Of a DNA stretch of 64,000 nt, positions 48,631-57,708 are shown piece after piece (the stretch's first letter is position 1; the number at the start of each line of letters is the position of its first letter). Origin of the DNA: Eubacteriales Family XIII. Incertae Sedis bacterium. GTDB taxonomy: Bacteria > Bacillota > Clostridia > Peptostreptococcales > Anaerovoracaceae. Location of the stretch: NCBI GenBank assembly GCA_031272365.1, contig JAISTX010000029.1, positions 44,790 to 108,789 on the forward strand. Direction: 5' to 3'. A program made the position numbers and the translations under genes. The notes below the pieces were generated by a model. That model saw nothing but the letters and a program-made list of their open reading frames with translations, was not told the DNA's origin and did no database searches.

Positions 48631-50139
48631 CTATTTTGACATCGTCGCCTTCACGAGCTCCTTGTGGGGGAGTCCCGACAGCTCGACCGCCTTCTTGAAG
48701 TTGACCTTGAGCGCCTTCGCGAGTCGCTCGCCGTAGTCCTTGTGCGCGAGGTAGCAGTGCGCGACGTGGCGCAGCCTGATGTTTTCCGGCACGCCGTCCA
48801 TCGCGCGCGCCGTGTTGTCGCACAGCGCCTGCCGCTGCTTCGGCGTCATGAGCTTGTACAGCGCGCCCGGCTGGTAGTACGTGTCGTCCGTCGGGTCCTC
48901 CTTCGGGTCGTACGCGGCCAGCGCCCCCTGCAGCTCGAGCGCCGGGTCGGCCGCCTGCGGCTGCTCGACCCACTCCCCGAACGAGTTGGGCGTATGCGGG
49001 ATCGTGCCGCCGTAGTTGCCGTCCACGCGCATCTGCCCGTCGCGGTGGTAGGCATGCGCCTCCGCGTGCTTCGGCGCGTTGACCGGGATCTGCGCGTGGT
49101 TCACGCCGAGCCGGTAACGGTGCGCGTCGCCGTACGCAAACAGCCGCGCCTGCAGCAGCTTGTCCGGCGAATACCCGAGCCCCGGCACGATCGACGCCGG
49201 GTTGAACGCCGCCTGCTCCACCTCCGCGAAGTAGTTCTCCGGGTTCCGGTTCAGCTCGAGCACGCCGACCTCCATCAGCGGAAAGTCTTTGTGGCTCCAC
49301 GTCTTGGTGATGTCAAACGGGTTTTCCTTATAGTTATTCGCTTGCTCGACCGTCATGACCTGGATGTAAAACTTCCATTTGGGATAGTCGCCCTTTTCGA
49401 TCGAATAATAAAGATCGCGTTGATGGCTTTCGCGGTCCTTGCCGATGATGGCCGCCGCCTGCTCGTCGGTCAGGTTCTTGATGCCCTGCTGCGTCACGAG
49501 GTGGTATTTGACCCAGACGCGCTCGCCCTTCCGGTTGACCATCGAGTAGGTGTGGCTGCCGAAGCCGTGCATGTGGCGGTAGCTCGCGGGGATGCCGCGG
49601 TCGCTCATCGTGATCGTGACCTGGTGGAGCGCCTCGGGCAGCAGCGTCCAGAAGTCCCAGTTGTTCGTCGCCGAGTGCATGTTGGTCTTCGGGTGGCGCT
49701 TGACGGCGTGGTTGAGGTCGGGGAACTGGAGGCCGTCGCGCAGGAAGAACACGGGCGTGTTGTTGCCGACGAGATCCCAGTTGCCATCCTCGGTGTAGAA
49801 TTTGATCGCGAAGCCGCGGATGTCGCGCTCCGCGTCCGCCGCGCCGCGCTCGCCGGCGACCGTCGAGAAGCGGACGAACACGTCGGTCTTCGCGCCTTTT
49901 TTAAATACCTTCGCTTTCGTGTACCGCTCGATGTCCTTCGTCACTTTGAAGGTGCCGTACGCGCCCGAGCCCTTGGCGTGCATGCGCCGCTCGGGGATGA
50001 CCTCGCGGTCGAAATGCGCGAGCTTCTCGATGAACCACGGGTTTTGCAGCGTCATCGGGCCGCGCTCGCCCGCCGTCAGCGAATCCGTATTGTTTGCGAC
50101 CGGTGCCCCGAATTCCGTCGTCAGTTTTTTCGATGCCAT
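48631..50139 (-). CDS. katA: Heme catalase
   Basis: 502 residues of the small-subunit, monofunctional catalase family. Catalytic His in [12 protein letters not shown] (about 54), Asn in [12 protein letters not shown] (about 128), heme-ligand Tyr in [14 protein letters not shown] (about 337). It breaks down hydrogen peroxide. AAAGGGG lies eight bases before the ATG. A catalase in an apparently anaerobic genome implies oxygen exposure; the upstream region shows no clear PerR box. Confidence 0.97.
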   Translation of the reverse strand: MASKKLTTEFGAPVANNTDSLTAGERGPMTLQNPWFIEKLAHFDREVIPERRMHAKGSGAYGTFKVTKDIERYTKAKVFKKGAKTDVFVRFSTVAGERGAADAERDIRGFAIKFYTEDGNWDLVGNNTPVFFLRDGLQFPDLNHAVKRHPKTNMHSATNNWDFWTLLPEALHQVTITMSDRGIPASYRHMHGFGSHTYSMVNRKGERVWVKYHLVTQQGIKNLTDEQAAAIIGKDRESHQRDLYYSIEKGDYPKWKFYIQVMTVEQANNYKENPFDITKTWSHKDFPLMEVGVLELNRNPENYFAEVEQAAFNPASIVPGLGYSPDKLLQARLFAYGDAHRYRLGVNHAQIPVNAPKHAEAHAYHRDGQMRVDGNYGGTIPHTPNSFGEWVEQPQAADPALELQGALAAYDPKEDPTDDTYYQPGALYKLMTPKQRQALCDNTARAMDGVPENIRLRHVAHCYLAHKDYGERLAKALKVNFKKAVELSGLPHKELVKATMSK

Positions 50140-50248
50140 GGAAATACCCCTTTCTGTCAGGTTTCATGCAATATGAATGTTTCCGATGATTCCATTGTAC
50201 GCGACACGGCGGGAAATGCAAACGGTATTTTTGCACGCCGCGCGTTGC

Positions 50249-50322
50249 GCCCGGAACAGGTTGCGAATCGGTCAATTTTGGGCCGCTTTTCCTACCAAAT
50301 GCGAACCTGTTCCGTGTGTTGC
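50249..50322 (+). repeat. 74-base repeat copy 1, palindromic ends, left of toxin-antitoxin
   Basis: Same sequence, with a few changes, as 51072-51145, in the same orientation. Each copy contains GGAACAGGTT and, 41 bases later, AACCTGTTCC, so it can fold into a long hairpin. The two copies bracket the Phd/PIN module. Confidence 0.82.
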
Positions 50323-50403
50323 CGCTGTGCCCTGCCTGTTTTGGTCTTAACGACTTGACCAATTTGTTTTACTGTGCTACTTTATTTGCAGGAGGATTTG
50401 CAA

Positions 50404-50628
50404 ATGCAGACATTCAGCGTGCTTGAAGCAAAGACACAGCTTTCCGCGCTGCTCAAGAAAGCGGCCGCCGGGGAGCCGGTTTACATATCCAACCGCGGCA
50501 AAACCGTAGCCCGCATCGTGCCGACCCAAACACCTCCGGAACGCACGCTCGGTTTTGCGCCCGGGCATGTCCCGGATGCGTTTTTCGAACCGGCATCCGA
50601 AGAGGAGCTTGCGCTTTGGGATCTGTAG
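50404..50628 (+). CDS. Phd/YefM family antitoxin
   Basis: 74 residues from the ATG at 50404, with AGGAGG eight bases upstream. MQTFSVLEAKTQLSALLKK and GEPVYISNRGKTVARIVP are the DNA-binding Phd/YefM fold; the acidic C-terminus (PASEEELALWDL) is the toxin-masking tail. It overlaps the PIN toxin gene by 13 bases and probably represses the pair. Confidence 0.9.
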   Translation: MQTFSVLEAKTQLSALLKKAAAGEPVYISNRGKTVARIVPTQTPPERTLGFAPGHVPDAFFEPASEEELALWDL

Positions 50629-51020
50629 AGGCCGCGTACCTCCTCGACACGCATACCTTTCTGTGGGCGTGCATGGAGCCCGCGAAATTGTCACGCAAGG
50701 CGGCGGCCACCATCAAATCCCAGCAGTCCGTCCTGTACGTCTCCGCCATCAGCGCATACGAGATCCTGAACAAATACCGCATCGGCAAACTCTATGGAGC
50801 GGAGAGCGTCGTCTTCGATATACCTGGCAAAATACGCACATTAGGCGCGATCGAAATGCCTGTCGAACTGCGCCATACCGTATTTGCCGGGAATCTTGAA
50901 TGGGAACACCGCGACCCCTTTGACCGTATCCTCGCCGCGCAAGCCTCGCTTGAGAACATCCCCTTGATCACAAACGACGCAGCGCTGGCCAAACTACCTG
51001 CTATACGGACATTGTGGTAG
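50616..51020 (+). CDS. PIN domain (VapC-like) toxin
   Basis: 134 residues from a TTG at 50616 with AGAGGAG about eight bases before. PIN acidic residues: Asp in LLDTHTFLWA, Glu in AYEILNK, Asp in RDPFDRILAAQA, and ND near the end (ITNDAAL). VapC-type PIN toxins cut tRNA or rRNA with Mg2+. Paired with the Phd-type antitoxin and enclosed by direct repeats. Confidence 0.9.
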   Translation: MGSVEAAYLLDTHTFLWACMEPAKLSRKAAATIKSQQSVLYVSAISAYEILNKYRIGKLYGAESVVFDIPGKIRTLGAIEMPVELRHTVFAGNLEWEHRDPFDRILAAQASLENIPLITNDAALAKLPAIRTLW

Positions 51021-51071
51021 GGAGGTTAGGGAACACGCCCAACCGGTGATCGGCCGGGCACGCGCTGCAAT

Positions 51072-51145
51072 GCCCGGAACAGGTTGCGAATCGGTCAATT
51101 TTGAGCCGGTTTTTCTACCAAATGCGAACCTGTTCCGTGTATTGC
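51072..51145 (+). repeat. 74-base repeat copy 2, right of toxin-antitoxin
   Basis: Direct repeat of 50249-50322; GGAACAGGTT at 51076-51085 and AACCTGTTCC at 51127-51136. Confidence 0.82.
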
Positions 51146-51242
51146 GTCTTTTGTGACTTTTGTCATGGGGGATTTGGGCGTTTGTCACTTCCGCTGTGGC
51201 CGTCCTCTGGCGTAGGATGGTCTTGTCAAGGAGGATACGGAG

Positions 51243-52028
51243 ATGAACGGAATCACAATGAATCTAACAGGAATGCGCAGCGGCGGCGGGCTGGCGGTAG
51301 CGGGGCGGCGGGGGCTGTCGGGCGCGGCGCTCAAGTGGATCGCGATCATCGCGATGACGACGGACCACGTCGCGTGGGCGCTCTTCCCGGGGTTCCAGAC
51401 GAACCCGGTCGCGCTCGCGATGCATATCATAGGAAGGCTGACGGCGCCCATCATGATGTTCATGATCGTCGAGGGGTTTTTCCACACGAGGGACAGGGCA
51501 AAATACCTGCTGCGGCTGCTGGCGGCCGCGGTGGCGGGGCACTTCGCCTACGCCTTCCTGTTCGGGCTGGACCCAGTCCCGCTGCGCACCGGGGTCTTCA
51601 ACCAGACGAGCGTGCTGTGGCCGTTCGCGATGGGGCTGCTCGCGCTCATGATCTACCGGAGCGAGAAGGTGTGGCTGAAGCCCTGGATGAAGCAGGTGCT
51701 CGGAGCGCTCTGCCTTGTCGCGGCCTTCCCCGGCGACTGGAGCACGCCCGGCGCGCTCGCGATCGTCTACATGGGCATGAACCACGGCAACTTCAAGCGG
51801 CAGATGCTCCTGCTGCTCCTGGCCATCAGTTTCTACAGCATCGTCTACATCTTCGCGATCGACCCGCTCTACGGCGCCCTGCAGATGACCGTCGCGCTCG
51901 CCATCCCCTTCCTGCGGCAGTACAACGGCACGCGCGGCCGGTTCCCCGCCAAGTGGTTCTTCTACGCGTACTACCCGCTGCACATGGCGGCCATCGCCCT
52001 GCTCATCGGCCCGACATTCATATTCTGA
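51243..52028 (+). CDS. TraX family membrane protein
   Basis: 261 residues, about seven membrane helices. LKWIAIIAMTTDHVAWALFP and IGRLTAPIMMFMIVEGFFHT are the signature of the TraX family, named for the F-plasmid pilin acetylase but widespread on Firmicute chromosomes with unknown substrate. AAGGAGG lies eight bases before the ATG. It is directly upstream of the six-gene helicase operon, with 111 bases between. Confidence 0.9.
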   Translation: MNGITMNLTGMRSGGGLAVAGRRGLSGAALKWIAIIAMTTDHVAWALFPGFQTNPVALAMHIIGRLTAPIMMFMIVEGFFHTRDRAKYLLRLLAAAVAGHFAYAFLFGLDPVPLRTGVFNQTSVLWPFAMGLLALMIYRSEKVWLKPWMKQVLGALCLVAAFPGDWSTPGALAIVYMGMNHGNFKRQMLLLLLAISFYSIVYIFAIDPLYGALQMTVALAIPFLRQYNGTRGRFPAKWFFYAYYPLHMAAIALLIGPTFIF

Positions 52029-52096
52029 AAGGAACATTCCCAATCCCGCACGGCCTTGCCCCTTTCGTATCAATCCCGCTGTCATATTTCAGGTAT

Positions 52097-52102
52097 TATA
52101 AT
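52097..52102 (+). promoter_or_regulatory. -10 box before the helicase operon
   Basis: TATAAT, 37 bases before the GTG at 52140; no clear -35. The only promoter-like signal seen in the 52140-63811 operon. Confidence 0.45.
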
Positions 52103-52139
52103 GGTTATATGGATAGCTGTGATTGAAAGGGGTTCGGAA

Positions 52140-55100
52140 GTGCGGGAAGCGGATGCTTTGGAGCGCAAAATCAAGCAATGGAAAGACAGCTTGCTCGATC
52201 TGAGCAAGCGCAATCGCATGATCAACTACCGGGAGACCAAGCGCTCCACCCTGACCATCCTGGACCCGGGGTTTTCGGAGCTGTTCAACCGGCTGGCCGT
52301 TGGCGAGGAGACGCTGACATTTCAGCGCCCGATCGACCGCAATTCCGACCTCCGCGCCTTTTCCATCCTGACATTGCTGGAAGCGTTGGAATACCCCCTC
52401 CCCGCGCATTTCGGGGACATCAAGACCGCGGGGGGGATCCTTGAGCGCAATATGACGCTGAAGAACCTCCGGGCCAAATCCAAGCTGGCGCGGGACGAGC
52501 AAGGGACGAACATCCTGTACCTCTCCTTCGGTTTCATCGAGTGGAAGGAAAAAGACGCGGCCGATCCGTCTTGGCTGAAATCCCCGCTCCTCATGATGCC
52601 CGTGTCGCTCAAGCAGGAATCGGTGAATGCGCCTTTTTCCCTCTCGCGGTACGACGACGAAATCGAAGTCAACCCGACGCTGGATTTCATGTTCAACCAA
52701 AACTACAACGTTGACCTCCCGACGTTTGAATTGGTGGATGAATCGTCCATCGACAACTATATGCAAACCATCGAGGGCATCGCGGACGGATCCGGCTGGC
52801 GGGTGGTCAGGGAAGTAAGCCTCAGCCTGCTCTCCTTCCTGAAAATCAGCATGTACCACGATCTGGAGGCGCATAAGGCCAGGATGCTGGACAACCCGGT
52901 CATTCGCGCCATAGCCGGCGAGGCAGGCGGCGTCCACGCCATACCGCAAGAAATCGCCACGTTCGATTTGGACAAAATCCACCCGCATGACAGCTTCCAG
53001 GTGCTCAACGCGGATTCCAGCCAGCAGGAGGCGATCCTCCTGTCGAAGTCCGGCGTCAGCTTTGTGATGCAAGGCCCCCCGGGGACCGGGAAAAGCCAGA
53101 CGATCACGAACATCATCGCCGAAGCGCTGGCCGACGGGCGAAAAGTGCTTTTCGTCTCGGAAAAGCTCGCCGCGCTCGAAGTCGTCCACCGCCGGCTGAA
53201 GGACGTCCAGCTGGATGATTTCTGCCTGGCGCTCCATAGCCACAAGGCGAACAAGAAAGAAATCCTGGAGGACATCGGCAGAAATCTGTCCCTCGAAAAA
53301 TACCGCCTGCGGGACGCGCATCTGGCTGAATTGCACGAGCTGTTTCTCGACCGGACATTCCTGAACGACTACGCAAGGGAATTGCATGCGGAGATCCAGC
53401 CCCTCGGGGAAAGCCTCTACGCGGCTTACGGGAAGATGGCAAAACGGGAAAACGCGCCCTACATCCCGCTCCGGCTATCCAATATCACGGGGATCTCGAA
53501 CCGGGATTTCAACACGATGCTCTACCATGCCCAATCGCTGGCGCGCGCCGTCGAGCAAAACGGGGGGCGCTTGCGGGACAACCCATGGTTCGGATCGACG
53601 ATGCGCGGGTTCAGCCAAAAAGACAGGGAGGCATTGCTCAGGGGCACAATGGGCCTGGATGCCGGCCTGGACGGCCTATATGCCGATTTGAGCGGGGTGC
53701 TGTCAACCTATTCGCTTGAAGGCAGGCCCTCCATGGCCACCGTCGAAGCCCTTGAGAAACTCGCGGCAGCGCTGGAAAGCGCGCCGGTGTTCCCGGCCAG
53801 CTGGTTTGAGCCGGAAACGCGCGCGGACTTGATGCGCGAAGCGCAGAGTTCAAAAGAGCTGTACCGCTCCGCCCTGTCGCTGCGCAGCAAATGCGCGGCG
53901 GCGTTCGGCGAGGGCATCTCCGGCGTAGACGTGGACGCCGTCCTGAAGCAAGTGCATCATGACGTGGACACCATTCGCGGCATGGGGCAGCATCAGGGGA
54001 TGCCGGCAGCCGGCATCGTCGACAGGATACGGGAGATCCATGCCGACGCAAAGGGCGCTCTGGAAAAGGTGCCAGCCATCCGGTCCAGCCTGGCCGAAAT
54101 CACGGAAATACTCGGGACGACCGCCCCCGACAGCATACAGGCCGCGGCGCAGCATGGCGCGGTTGCCCGGGCATTGACCGCCGCGCCGCAGATCCGGCGC
54201 GAATGGTTTGAGCAAGCCGTATTCCCCCAAGTGAGGCAAGCATTGTCCGACGCGGCAGCGCACAGCGCAAGCATCCTGAGCAGAAAACAGGCCGTCCTAT
54301 GCCAATGGGAGCCGGAGCTGTTCCGGCTTGACATAGAGCAAATGCTGGGGCGGTTCAAGACGGACTACAACGGCGTATTCAAGCGGCTGGGCGGCCGCTA
54401 CCGCGCAGACATCAAATCGCTGAAGGCCCTGTCGAAAACGGCCGGCAAGCGCCTGGGCTACGAAGAGGCCATCGCCCTTCTCCAAGAGGCAAAAGACATC
54501 CATACCGAAATGCGATGGTTTGACGACAACGAACCGCTCCTGCGCCGCTGCTTTGGGGAAGCGTTTTTTGGCCTGGAGACGGATTGGGGTTCGATCGGGA
54601 AAGGCGTCGAGGCCGTTTCCCTGCTCCAGGCGCTCTACCCCCTTGGCATGGCGCCCCAGCCGGTCGTCGAAATCGCGGTGGACAAACCGGCGCATATGGA
54701 TGCCTACGCGAAACTCGCATCCATAGCGGAAGCCTTGTCGGAGAATAGCATCGCGGGCATTTCCGCGAAGGCCGCCCCCTATTTCGCGCCGGGCCGCGCG
54801 GTGGATGCCCTATCGCTGGCGGACAGCATCGCCCCCGCGCTCGCCTCGGTTTCCGAAGCGTCCGCAAGCGTGATCCGCGCGCTGGATGCCGTCGGCATCC
54901 ACTGCAAGAGCCCCCTTGGGCCATCAGAATTGCTCGGGGCCCTCCAGGACGTATCGTATTTCCGCGCGGCGCAAGCCTCCCTCGAAGAGAGCGACCAGAA
55001 GAATAAAATCTTGTTTGCCGAACGGTTCGGCGGGCTTGAAACGGACTGGGATTCGATCCTTGCCGATTTGTCTGCCGTCCACGCGTTCTTTATTTCCGAA

Positions 55101-57707
55101 TGGGCAGTCGCCCCCAACGAACCGTTCGCTTGGAAGGTCTGCGGCAATCCGGCGGCGCGAGAGGAATTTTGCGGCTCCGTGGAAAATCTGGCCCGGCAGA
55201 AAAATGCCCTCCGCGTCCCGTGGGACGGGTTCACCGGGCTATTCGACACCGCGGCGGGGTTCCCGGACATGGACCTCAACGAGGCTGCGCAACGGTATCG
55301 CGCCTGCGTCGGCGGGTTCCCGTCCCTGGACAAATGGATTGACTATCTGTCCGTCAAAGACAATCTGTGCGCATTGGGGCTCCAAGCCTTCGCGGATGGC
55401 GTCGAGCATGGAGGCTGCCCGGCGGACAGCATCACGGCTTCTTTCGAGCGCAGCTTTTATCAGCAGTGGATTGGCGAAGTGGCGGAGCAGCGCCCCATCA
55501 TCCAGCAGTTCAGGCGCCGCATACAAGACGAGAAAGTCGAGCGGTTTTCCGACCTCGACGCGAAGCAGCTGCAGTACGCCCAAGTCCGCATACGCGAGAA
55601 GATCATCTCGTCGTTCCCGAGCACAAACCGCTTCATGAAGGCGAACGATGAGCTCAGCAAGCTGCAGCGGGAGCTCGAGAAAAAGCGGCAGTTCATGCCG
55701 CTGCGAAAACTCTTCAGGGAAATCCCGAATATATTGCTGGCGTTGAAACCATGCCTGATGATGTCCCCGCTATCGGTAGCCTATTTCCTGGAAGCGGATT
55801 CCTATCGGTTTGATTTGGTCATATTCGACGAAGCATCGCAGATTTTCCCGCAGGATGCGATCGGTGCCATCTTCAGGGGGGCGCAAGTGATCATCGCGGG
55901 CGACACAAAGCAGCTGCCGCCGACAAATTTCTTTTCCGTGAACACCAGCAACAGCGACGGCGCCTTTGATGCAGCGGCAGAAGAGGAATATGAGGACGAA
56001 GTGCATGATTCGATACTCGAAGAAACCGCGGCGCTGCTCCCGAACCGCACGCTCAAATGGCATTATCGAAGCCAGCACGAGCACCTCATCGCCTTCTCGA
56101 ACCAGGAGATATACAAAAACAGCCTCGTGACGTTCCCGAGCAGCGAGGAGAAGCGGCGCGACATGGGCGTGGAATTCATCTTTGTCGAAAACGGGGTGTA
56201 CAGCCAGCAACGCAACATCGAGGAGGCAAAGCGGTGCGTGGAATTGGTTGACGAGCATATCCGGAACCATCCGCAAAGGACGCTGGGGGTCATCGCGTTC
56301 AGCTCCAAACAGCAGCAGACCATTGCCTCCGCAATCGCGTACTACCGCGAAGCGCATCCCGAGCATGAGCCGTTTTTCGCCGAGGGCCGCGAGGAGGAGT
56401 TTTTTGTGAAGAACCTCGAGAACGTCCAGGGCGACGAGCGGGACACGATCATATTCAGCATTTGCTACGCGAAGACCCAGCTGCAAAAGGACCAAGGCAG
56501 GCCGATGGCCATGCGGTTCGGGCCGCTGAACTACGCCGGCGGGGAGCGGCGGCTGAATGTGGCCATCACGCGCGCGAAGAAGAATGTCAAGCTTGTCAGC
56601 TCCATCCAATCAACCGACATAGATTTGGCAAGGACGCAATCGGAAGGCGCCCGCATGCTCCGGTCTTATATCGAATTTGCGCAAAAGGGGGCAAGCTCCC
56701 TCCCCGGGGCCGGAGCCGCCCCCACGGACGATCTCGTGGACGCGGTCGCATCCTTCCTTGAAAAAGCGGGGTACCGCGTCCGCAAGCATGTCGGCTGCTC
56801 GAAGTACAAAGTGGATATCGCCATCGAGCATCCGGACAGGGCGGACGCGTTCATCGCCGGGATTGAATGCGATGGATACGCGTACATCGGCGCGAAAACC
56901 ACGCGCGACCGGGACCACCTCCGGCGAAGCGTGCTGCGCCGCATGGGCTGGCGGCTGTACCGGATATGGGCTCCGGAGTGGTTCAAAAACCCGGATGCGG
57001 AAAGGGAGCGCCTCTTGCGGTTCCTCCAGGATGCCGCAGACGCCCCATCGCCCGCTTCCGGCGCATCCCCGGCCAGGGCAGACGGCCGCCTGCCGTTCGA
57101 AGATATCGCGGAGAGCGCCGGCCCGCCTTCGTCCATGGGGCCGGCAGACGAAAACAACCCGTATGGCTTTGCGTACTACGTAGAGGCGGTTTGGCCGGAC
57201 TATGACCCCGGGCTTTACGGAGGCAGGAGCGTGGACGCGATCAGGAACATGGTCTACCATGTTGTCCTGACGGAGCAGCCCATCCACAGGGATCTGCTGT
57301 ACGCAAGGATGGCCCCGGCCTTCCATGTGAAAAGGGCCACGAGCACCGTGAAGAAATCGGTTGACAAGGCGCTGCGCGGCATGCGGGAGCTGCGTCTTGA
57401 CAAGGACAACTTCTATACGGTAAACGGCTTTGCGGACCACAAGGTCCGCATTGCAAAGCCCGGGGATCCCCCGCGCAAAGTGAACCACATCGCCCCTGCC
57501 GAGCTGGGTCTGGCCATGCTGTCGGTCGCCGGCCGCGCCTACGGGCTCGACAAAGACGGCTTGATCGCGGGGGCAACCAGGGCGCTGGGGTACCCCCGGA
57601 AAAGCCAGCAGATCGTTTCCTGCATGGAAGACGCTTTTCAAAGGCTGCTCGATAGCAACAGGATCACTTTGATTGATGGTAAAGTAAACGTGGTAGAGGA
57701 AAAATAA
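52140..57707 (+). CDS. DUF4011-type superfamily 1 helicase with PD-(D/E)xK nuclease and DUF3320
   Basis: 1,855 residues from a GTG at 52140 preceded by AAAGGGG; the frame open to 52056 begins in unlikely sequence. N-terminal DUF4011-like part (about 5-250, opening with WKDSLLDLSKRNRMINY). SF1 helicase core split by a 900-residue insert: Walker A GPPGTGKS near 312, DEAS (motif II) near 1229, GDTKQLPP, QGDERDTIIFS near 1434 and VAITRAKK near 1474. Then a MTES_1575/Vsr-like nuclease (VDIAI near 1557, ECDG near 1576, GWRLYRIWAPEWF) and a C-terminal DUF3320-like domain (about 1672-1767). Homologues of this plan are common in defence islands. First gene of the operon. Confidence 0.88.
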   Translation: MREADALERKIKQWKDSLLDLSKRNRMINYRETKRSTLTILDPGFSELFNRLAVGEETLTFQRPIDRNSDLRAFSILTLLEALEYPLPAHFGDIKTAGGILERNMTLKNLRAKSKLARDEQGTNILYLSFGFIEWKEKDAADPSWLKSPLLMMPVSLKQESVNAPFSLSRYDDEIEVNPTLDFMFNQNYNVDLPTFELVDESSIDNYMQTIEGIADGSGWRVVREVSLSLLSFLKISMYHDLEAHKARMLDNPVIRAIAGEAGGVHAIPQEIATFDLDKIHPHDSFQVLNADSSQQEAILLSKSGVSFVMQGPPGTGKSQTITNIIAEALADGRKVLFVSEKLAALEVVHRRLKDVQLDDFCLALHSHKANKKEILEDIGRNLSLEKYRLRDAHLAELHELFLDRTFLNDYARELHAEIQPLGESLYAAYGKMAKRENAPYIPLRLSNITGISNRDFNTMLYHAQSLARAVEQNGGRLRDNPWFGSTMRGFSQKDREALLRGTMGLDAGLDGLYADLSGVLSTYSLEGRPSMATVEALEKLAAALESAPVFPASWFEPETRADLMREAQSSKELYRSALSLRSKCAAAFGEGISGVDVDAVLKQVHHDVDTIRGMGQHQGMPAAGIVDRIREIHADAKGALEKVPAIRSSLAEITEILGTTAPDSIQAAAQHGAVARALTAAPQIRREWFEQAVFPQVRQALSDAAAHSASILSRKQAVLCQWEPELFRLDIEQMLGRFKTDYNGVFKRLGGRYRADIKSLKALSKTAGKRLGYEEAIALLQEAKDIHTEMRWFDDNEPLLRRCFGEAFFGLETDWGSIGKGVEAVSLLQALYPLGMAPQPVVEIAVDKPAHMDAYAKLASIAEALSENSIAGISAKAAPYFAPGRAVDALSLADSIAPALASVSEASASVIRALDAVGIHCKSPLGPSELLGALQDVSYFRAAQASLEESDQKNKILFAERFGGLETDWDSILADLSAVHAFFISEWAVAPNEPFAWKVCGNPAAREEFCGSVENLARQKNALRVPWDGFTGLFDTAAGFPDMDLNEAAQRYRACVGGFPSLDKWIDYLSVKDNLCALGLQAFADGVEHGGCPADSITASFERSFYQQWIGEVAEQRPIIQQFRRRIQDEKVERFSDLDAKQLQYAQVRIREKIISSFPSTNRFMKANDELSKLQRELEKKRQFMPLRKLFREIPNILLALKPCLMMSPLSVAYFLEADSYRFDLVIFDEASQIFPQDAIGAIFRGAQVIIAGDTKQLPPTNFFSVNTSNSDGAFDAAAEEEYEDEVHDSILEETAALLPNRTLKWHYRSQHEHLIAFSNQEIYKNSLVTFPSSEEKRRDMGVEFIFVENGVYSQQRNIEEAKRCVELVDEHIRNHPQRTLGVIAFSSKQQQTIASAIAYYREAHPEHEPFFAEGREEEFFVKNLENVQGDERDTIIFSICYAKTQLQKDQGRPMAMRFGPLNYAGGERRLNVAITRAKKNVKLVSSIQSTDIDLARTQSEGARMLRSYIEFAQKGASSLPGAGAAPTDDLVDAVASFLEKAGYRVRKHVGCSKYKVDIAIEHPDRADAFIAGIECDGYAYIGAKTTRDRDHLRRSVLRRMGWRLYRIWAPEWFKNPDAERERLLRFLQDAADAPSPASGASPARADGRLPFEDIAESAGPPSSMGPADENNPYGFAYYVEAVWPDYDPGLYGGRSVDAIRNMVYHVVLTEQPIHRDLLYARMAPAFHVKRATSTVKKSVDKALRGMRELRLDKDNFYTVNGFADHKVRIAKPGDPPRKVNHIAPAELGLAMLSVAGRAYGLDKDGLIAGATRALGYPRKSQQIVSCMEDAFQRLLDSNRITLIDGKVNVVEEK

Positions 57708-57708
57708 C

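Noticed and set aside
51243..52028. TraX as evidence of a conjugative element
   Set aside because: TraX homologues are common on Firmicute chromosomes, and no other transfer, relaxase or integrase gene is present.
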